64,000 nucleotides of DNA from Theristus sp. LFF4_11 (Eukaryota > Nematoda > Chromadorea > Monhysterida > Xyalidae), in NCBI GenBank assembly GCA_030248135.1, contig JASANC010003647.1, forward strand, positions 62,001 to 126,000, written 5' to 3'. Shown piece after piece: positions 61,101 through 64,000 of this stretch. A model generated the notes under the pieces. The model did not search any database. It was not told the DNA's origin and saw only the letters and a list, made by a program, of their open reading frames with translations. The position numbers and the translations under genes were made by a program. Every line of letters begins with the position of its first letter. Position 1 is the first letter of the stretch.

Positions 61101-63974
61101 GTTTTTGCAATTCAAAAAATCGATTGCATCAAAAACAACTTACCGAAAGGCGATCGCACTGCCAGGCGGGAATTGCTTAACGTGCACCTGCGTCCAACCG
61201 GACTGCACATGCGTCTCCACGGTCTCAGCAACAGTCGACACGCTGAGAACATCGTGCAGATTGATTGGTTTGGTTTGCTTTGGTTTCTTGCCGCATCACA
61301 AACACTCCGTTTCTTGACAAGATATTAGGGGTTCCGACGCTGGCGCTTCCTCGGAGTGGAACCGGCGGCTTCGATCGCAAACGCCAAGCAACTCGGCTAT
61401 GCCCCTCCGGAGCGTTGCGCTCCGGCAAAGAACAACAACAACAACAAGAAGATGGTATTGGGAAACGCAAAACCATGTGCCACTCGTTGCATTGGGTGCT
61501 TTTGAATTGCGCACACGCACACCCGGCTGGTCGTCCCACCAGCTAGAAGCATCCAATCAGATTCAAAGTTTCGAAACCACGAACTGCACAGTTCGACTGC
61601 ACTCTAAACACTGCACTGAAAAGCAATGTCAACTAATGTGTCCTACTCTGCATCGGAGACCACGTCGACCGTGTAGTCGTTGAGGCCAACAATGAATTTC
61701 TTGGATTTGCTCACAGCGTTCTTGTTTTCGCTTTGCTCACCGCGATACTTCGGCAGACAGCGATATGCAATTTTCTTGACTGTTCCTGCAAAAAAATGTA
61801 GCATTTGAGAGAGTGAATGACGTTCTTTGGTATCTGTCTGCGAATTCCTTCAGGTTACATCGTGTGGCCACCAGAGCGTACAAGCGTATGCTCTGAGTCG
61901 GAGATGTCGCTTGTAAGAACATACGTTTGTACAATATACATACATGCACACGGTGTACATACAAGCGAGGAGAGTGCCAGTGACAAGTGCTCAGCCAGCA
62001 CCAGCACAAACCACAACGAGCCACCGGACGGCATTTGATTCATAATGCAACCAACCAAAAAAGTGATCGCCCGTGTATCAACTGAACACACTCCATGACA
62101 ACGAGTTCAAACGCTCAATCGCACAAACACCGTTCCAACCGTCAATACTGAGCGACGACAACTGGTAGTGCTGGCATCGGCGCTCCGGCGAGACGCACGT
62201 TCTGGCGAGTGCGACGACGCTGCGATGTGTGTGGCCGTTGTGACGAGTGACGCAGACTGCGTCCTGGCTGCGATCGTCAACGTACACCTGAGCATGAGAC
62301 ATGTGGTCGTCGATAGGGTTGGAAAAAAACCGGTTTTTTATATTGCCAGGAAAAAAAACGGTTTCTTTTCCGTTTCAAAACCGTTTTAAAACCATAAAAA
62401 ACCGAATGCTTCCCAGCTCCTAAACTTTCCAGAACTTGGCATTTTGAACTCAAAATAGGAAATACATCAAAATTAGTGATTTTGAGCAGCGTAAAATGCT
62501 GTTTTCGGGCATACAACCGACCCAATTTGCTATTTTTGCCACCAAATGCTACCCAATTTTTTGTTTCAAATCAAATCAATTTCGCTTTTATTGATTTCCA
62601 GGGCAGCACGTTTAATAAATTGAAAACAAAGACTGGGCAGTGACCGTGTAGGTGTGGGGAGCGGGGAGGGACGGTTGCAAGGAGACCTGATAGCTGACCC
62701 CGATTAGGGGGCGAAATTTGCAGAACTGCAAAGTGAAACCTGTAGCGGATTGCGTTCGAAAAATAACATTTCATCAGCTACCCTTTGCAAATCGACCACA
62801 TCGTCAGTCAGTCTGCATATGCACTTAGTTTAGCAATCACCTTGTCTTCATTGTATTTCACTTGACCCTTGACACAAAAGCTTCTGCAAAATGATGCTTC
62901 ACCAGTTCAGGTCGACACAGTTCACTGCACCGTTTTTTTTCAGAAATAAAATTTTAGATCTTATCAATCAAACGAAGAATTGTGATTTTTGACCACGAAG
63001 TTTGAAAATTTTTAAGGTAAAAAACCGGTTCTTTATTTTTTCAGGAAAAAAACTGAAAAAAACCGGTTTTAAAACGGAAAAGAAACCGGGTTTTTTCCTG
63101 TGCCAACCCTAGTCGTCGAGTGTCACCACCGCAACAACAATGCCCAGCGCTGCCCACAAAGCAATCACTGACATGTAACACGTCATTGGTGGGCGGTATA
63201 CTTGAGTGAAGACACACTAGCAGACAGCAGTGGGGTGACCATGTCGACAGACAGACATGTGCGACGGTGTGCTAACGTAGTGTTTGCTGGATGCCCCTGG
63301 ATCGTGCTGTGCGTTCGCACGACAGTGCTTTGACAGGCAATGTGCACCGTATAACGGCAACGTGAAATCTGACGCATTTCGCGAATCAACAAAAAGTGTC
63401 AATCAATGCATGTGATTCTTGTAATCACCAGTACACCGTGAAGCCTCCTGCCTGTCCGACCTGCATGTATCCCTGTTTGGCCATGTCAGCGTGCAACTGG
63501 TTGACCGCCCGGATGCCTGCGATGATTCCATCGTGCAGCGTCACCGAGTCTTCCGCGCCATAATCGTCGTTCTCCGTGAATTTTCGATACAGACGTTTTT
63601 CGGACACAACGTTGATCTACAATAAAAACTTTCAAGCATTGCAAATGGCGCGTATGAGCTGTTACAAATGGATCACAAAGAGCAACAGTCGGTTTTGAGA
63701 TCTGGCGGAACGTTGAACGAGCTTTTGGACCATCGTTTGGCTGGAACGTGATGCGCACGTCTGAGCGATTTCTGGCAATGGGTGCACCACATAACGGCTA
63801 GCGCACGACGGCTACGGTTTGAAGTGCAGCAGCGAATCAGCATGGCACATTTGAACGTTTGCATCCAATCACCTGATATGGCACCAGTTCATCGTATCCG
63901 GCAGTGCTGCCCGTGGCACAGCAGGCCATCGAGACCAGCGCCGCTGATGGCAGACTGTCCTCAACAGTTCGCTT
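40123..63974 (-). CDS. AGL: glycogen debranching enzyme, C-terminal 892 codons (5' part off window)
   Basis: Twenty-one exons, 5' to 3' by high–low coordinate: 63974–63873, 63616–63461, 62287–62131, 61785–61647, 61242–61144, 60814–60726 (or to 60750), 60409–60260, 59994–59861, 55742–55615, 55287–55127, 46831–46729, 42912–42687, 42599–42488, 42394–42291, 42076–41944, 41514–41291, 41104–41007, 40869–40782, 40668–40567, 40429–40352, 40218–40123. Phases agree throughout. Landmarks in order: [113 protein letters not shown], and QAWS near the end. This covers the middle and the amylo-alpha-1,6-glucosidase half of the enzyme that removes glycogen branch points in the cytosol; the glucanotransferase half must lie right of the window. 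Introns are large and hold K, J1, J2, N, F2 and, on the other strand, an acetylcholine receptor gene. Confidence 0.94.
42913..46728. other. 3.8-kb AGL intron, no gene supported
   Basis: Short open frames occur on both strands (for example 44391–44071 minus, 45084–45296 plus), but I cannot join any with sound splice sites or recognise a family. No repeat shared with the rest of the window is evident. Confidence 0.45.
46832..49580. other. left part of the 8.3-kb AGL intron
   Basis: No supported gene. Bases 47924–47975 contain a short run of GCATTAGCATTA/CATTACATTA repeats. The rest is unremarkable intron DNA upstream of element N. Confidence 0.45.
49770..49991. mobile_element. element P: Tc1-like MITE inserted in element N
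   Basis: 222 bp with ends CAGTCGCGGCCAAAAGTTTG and CAAACTTTTGGCCGCCACTG, flanked by TA. The right arm of N has the unbroken site (AATCACC-TA-ACTTCA in the matching sense), which proves the insertion and its TA duplication. Confidence 0.85.
50250..50634 (+). pseudogene. mariner-type transposase remnant inside element N
   Basis: Pieces of a transposase C-terminus lie in two frames separated by a stop or frameshift near 50428. The later piece (50416–50634) keeps LKDIVY and a following coiled, charged tail. The catalytic core upstream is absent because of the inverted duplication. It cannot encode an active enzyme. Confidence 0.6.
51088..53800 (+). CDS. nicotinic acetylcholine receptor alpha-type subunit, complete, nested in AGL intron
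   Basis: Seven exons: 51088–51396, 51544–51872, 51963–52141, 52216–52325, 52426–52602, 52847–53208, 53521–53800; 1746 nt, 581 aa, in phase. A signal peptide (about 1–26) is followed by the ligand-binding domain with the Cys-loop [15 protein letters not shown] (13 residues between cysteines) and the vicinal cysteine pair DCCPEPY that marks alpha-type subunits. M1 is [19 protein letters not shown]2 follows GEKITLE ([16 protein letters not shown]); M3 is [19 protein letters not shown]; then a long cytoplasmic loop rich in Ser/Thr/Ala and the M4 exon ([20 protein letters not shown]). It should form a pentameric acetylcholine-gated cation channel, closest by eye to the nematode ACR-16/EAT-2/DEG-3-like alpha subunits. 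The final exon may start 36 nt earlier (acceptor at 53490); both keep frame. ATG 51100 is an alternative start. Poly(A) signal possible at 54575–54580. Confidence 0.92.
53801..55126. other. right part of the 8.3-kb AGL intron
   Basis: Holds the 3' UTR of the receptor gene (AATAAA at 54575). No other supported feature. Confidence 0.45.
55389..55537. mobile_element. element J copy 1: palindromic mini-element
   Basis: CAGTCGAACTCTAAATTATA at the left mirrors TATGATTTAGAGTTCGACTG at the right. The inner arms TGATCACGTGATGCATG and CATGCATCACGCGATCA also pair. Pairing extends a few bases outward, so the target site is unclear. AGL intron. Confidence 0.75.
55787..59664. mobile_element. element K: 3.9-kb foldback element with tandem subrepeats
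   Basis: The outer ends are reverse complements (TTTAAGAC-TTTTT-GAGAATA and TCTAGGCACTAGAATGCAAA at both sides). Inside each arm is a subrepeat of about 350 bp that includes GGTATAGGGGTGCACC, AAGAGCTAGCT and GGTACCCGGATCGCGATTAT; four forms in the left arm (56130–57740) and at least three in the right arm (58320–59300). The central 0.55 kb is unique and carries two coding exons. No transposase seen. It lies in the AGL intron between exons 8 and 9. Confidence 0.8.
57794..58311 (-). CDS. two coding exons carried in the centre of element K
   Basis: Exon 58311–58108 (acceptor TTTGCCATTCAG, 68 codons, donor GAG|GTCTGTG) and exon 57970–57794 (acceptor ACATTATAG, 58 codons plus stop) join in phase 0. 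The product is a polar, regulatory-looking C-terminus: [10 protein letters not shown] (a KEN-type motif), a basic Ser patch [10 protein letters not shown], then an acidic stretch [13 protein letters not shown] and [18 protein letters not shown]. The right arm of K begins within 12 bp of the first acceptor, so any upstream exon is missing or lies in the repeats. It may be a captured host gene fragment or the element's own gene. I do not recognise the family. Confidence 0.45.
60888..61050. mobile_element. element J copy 2
   Basis: CAGTCGAACGCTAAGTAGGG to CCCTATAATTTAGAATTCGACTG (reverse), with inner GTAATCACGTGATGCATG / CATGTATCACGTGATCAC arms. Same family as J copy 1; AGL intron. Confidence 0.75.
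61335..61440 (-). repeat. possible tRNA-like (SINE-head-like) sequence
   Basis: The minus strand reads GCATAGCCGAGTTGCTTGGC (A-box-like) and 30-odd nt later GGTTCCACTCC (B-box-like), preceded by the hairpin CCGGAGCGCAACGCTCCGG. It lacks a proper acceptor stem, so not a working tRNA. Confidence 0.3.
62314..63111. mobile_element. element F copy 2 (hAT-like, long form)
   Basis: TAGGGTTGGAAAAAAACCGG to CTGTGCCAACCCTA with the exact 8-bp duplication GTCGTCGA (62306–62313 and 63112–63119). 798 bp; it contains about 400 bp (62505–62910) that F copy 1 lacks. AGL intron, 26 bp from the 3' splice site of exon 62287–62131. Confidence 0.88.
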
Positions 63975-64000
63975 CTAAAAATCGTGATACAAAAAAATGT

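Noticed and set aside
1..64000. CRISPR arrays, bacterial operons or prokaryotic promoters
   Set aside because: Spliced genes and eukaryotic protein families throughout; no regularly spaced direct repeats with unique spacers.

Overview
This is a eukaryotic window made of intron-rich, GT–AG spliced genes and large amounts of non-autonomous transposon DNA. It best fits a nematode. The tyrosine phosphatase and the alpha-type acetylcholine receptor look like nematode families, introns often end in TTTTCAG or TTTCAG, and TTAGGC/TTAGGA telomere-like strings are scattered through non-coding DNA. I cannot name the species.

Layout. On the minus strand, 1–3142 holds the first 753 codons of a zinc-finger gene that runs off the left edge. 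Upstream of it on the same strand, 3937–13506 is a complete 14-exon FUS/EWS/TAF15 (FET) gene of 499 aa. Facing away from it, 16091–19086 (+) is a six-exon protein tyrosine phosphatase of 398 aa. From about 19.4 to 27.6 kb is a nest of short inverted-repeat elements inserted into one another. 27849–29826 (+) is ELOF1, with two more elements in its single long intron. 31775–32841 (−) is a three-exon gene of unknown function. 33196–38381 (+) is a ten-exon SLC22-type organic cation transporter of 672 aa. 40123–63974 (−) is the C-terminal 892 codons (21 exons) of glycogen debranching enzyme; its 5' part lies beyond the right edge. An intron of about 8.3 kb in that gene contains, on the opposite strand, a seven-exon nicotinic acetylcholine receptor alpha-type subunit (51088–53800, 581 aa). 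For every multi-exon model the exon lengths and phases close exactly.

Mobile DNA. At least five families (called A, B, C, D and F here) are flanked by exact 8-bp target duplications and have CA/TAGGG-like ends, which points to non-autonomous hAT-type elements. B sits inside A at one place and A inside B at another. Two C copies stand in tandem with three copies of one 8-bp target sequence. A 3.9-kb foldback element (K) in a debranching-enzyme intron carries two well-formed coding exons, including a KEN motif, between its inverted arms. A mariner-derived inverted duplication (N) carries a second, Tc1-like mini-element whose TA insertion site is proven by its uninterrupted sister arm.

The genes do not form one pathway. 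The host genes are housekeeping or neuronal: RNA processing, transcription elongation, glycogen breakdown, transport, signalling. Most of the unusual content is in the transposon architecture and in gene-within-intron arrangements. All exon boundaries were read by eye and need transcript support.
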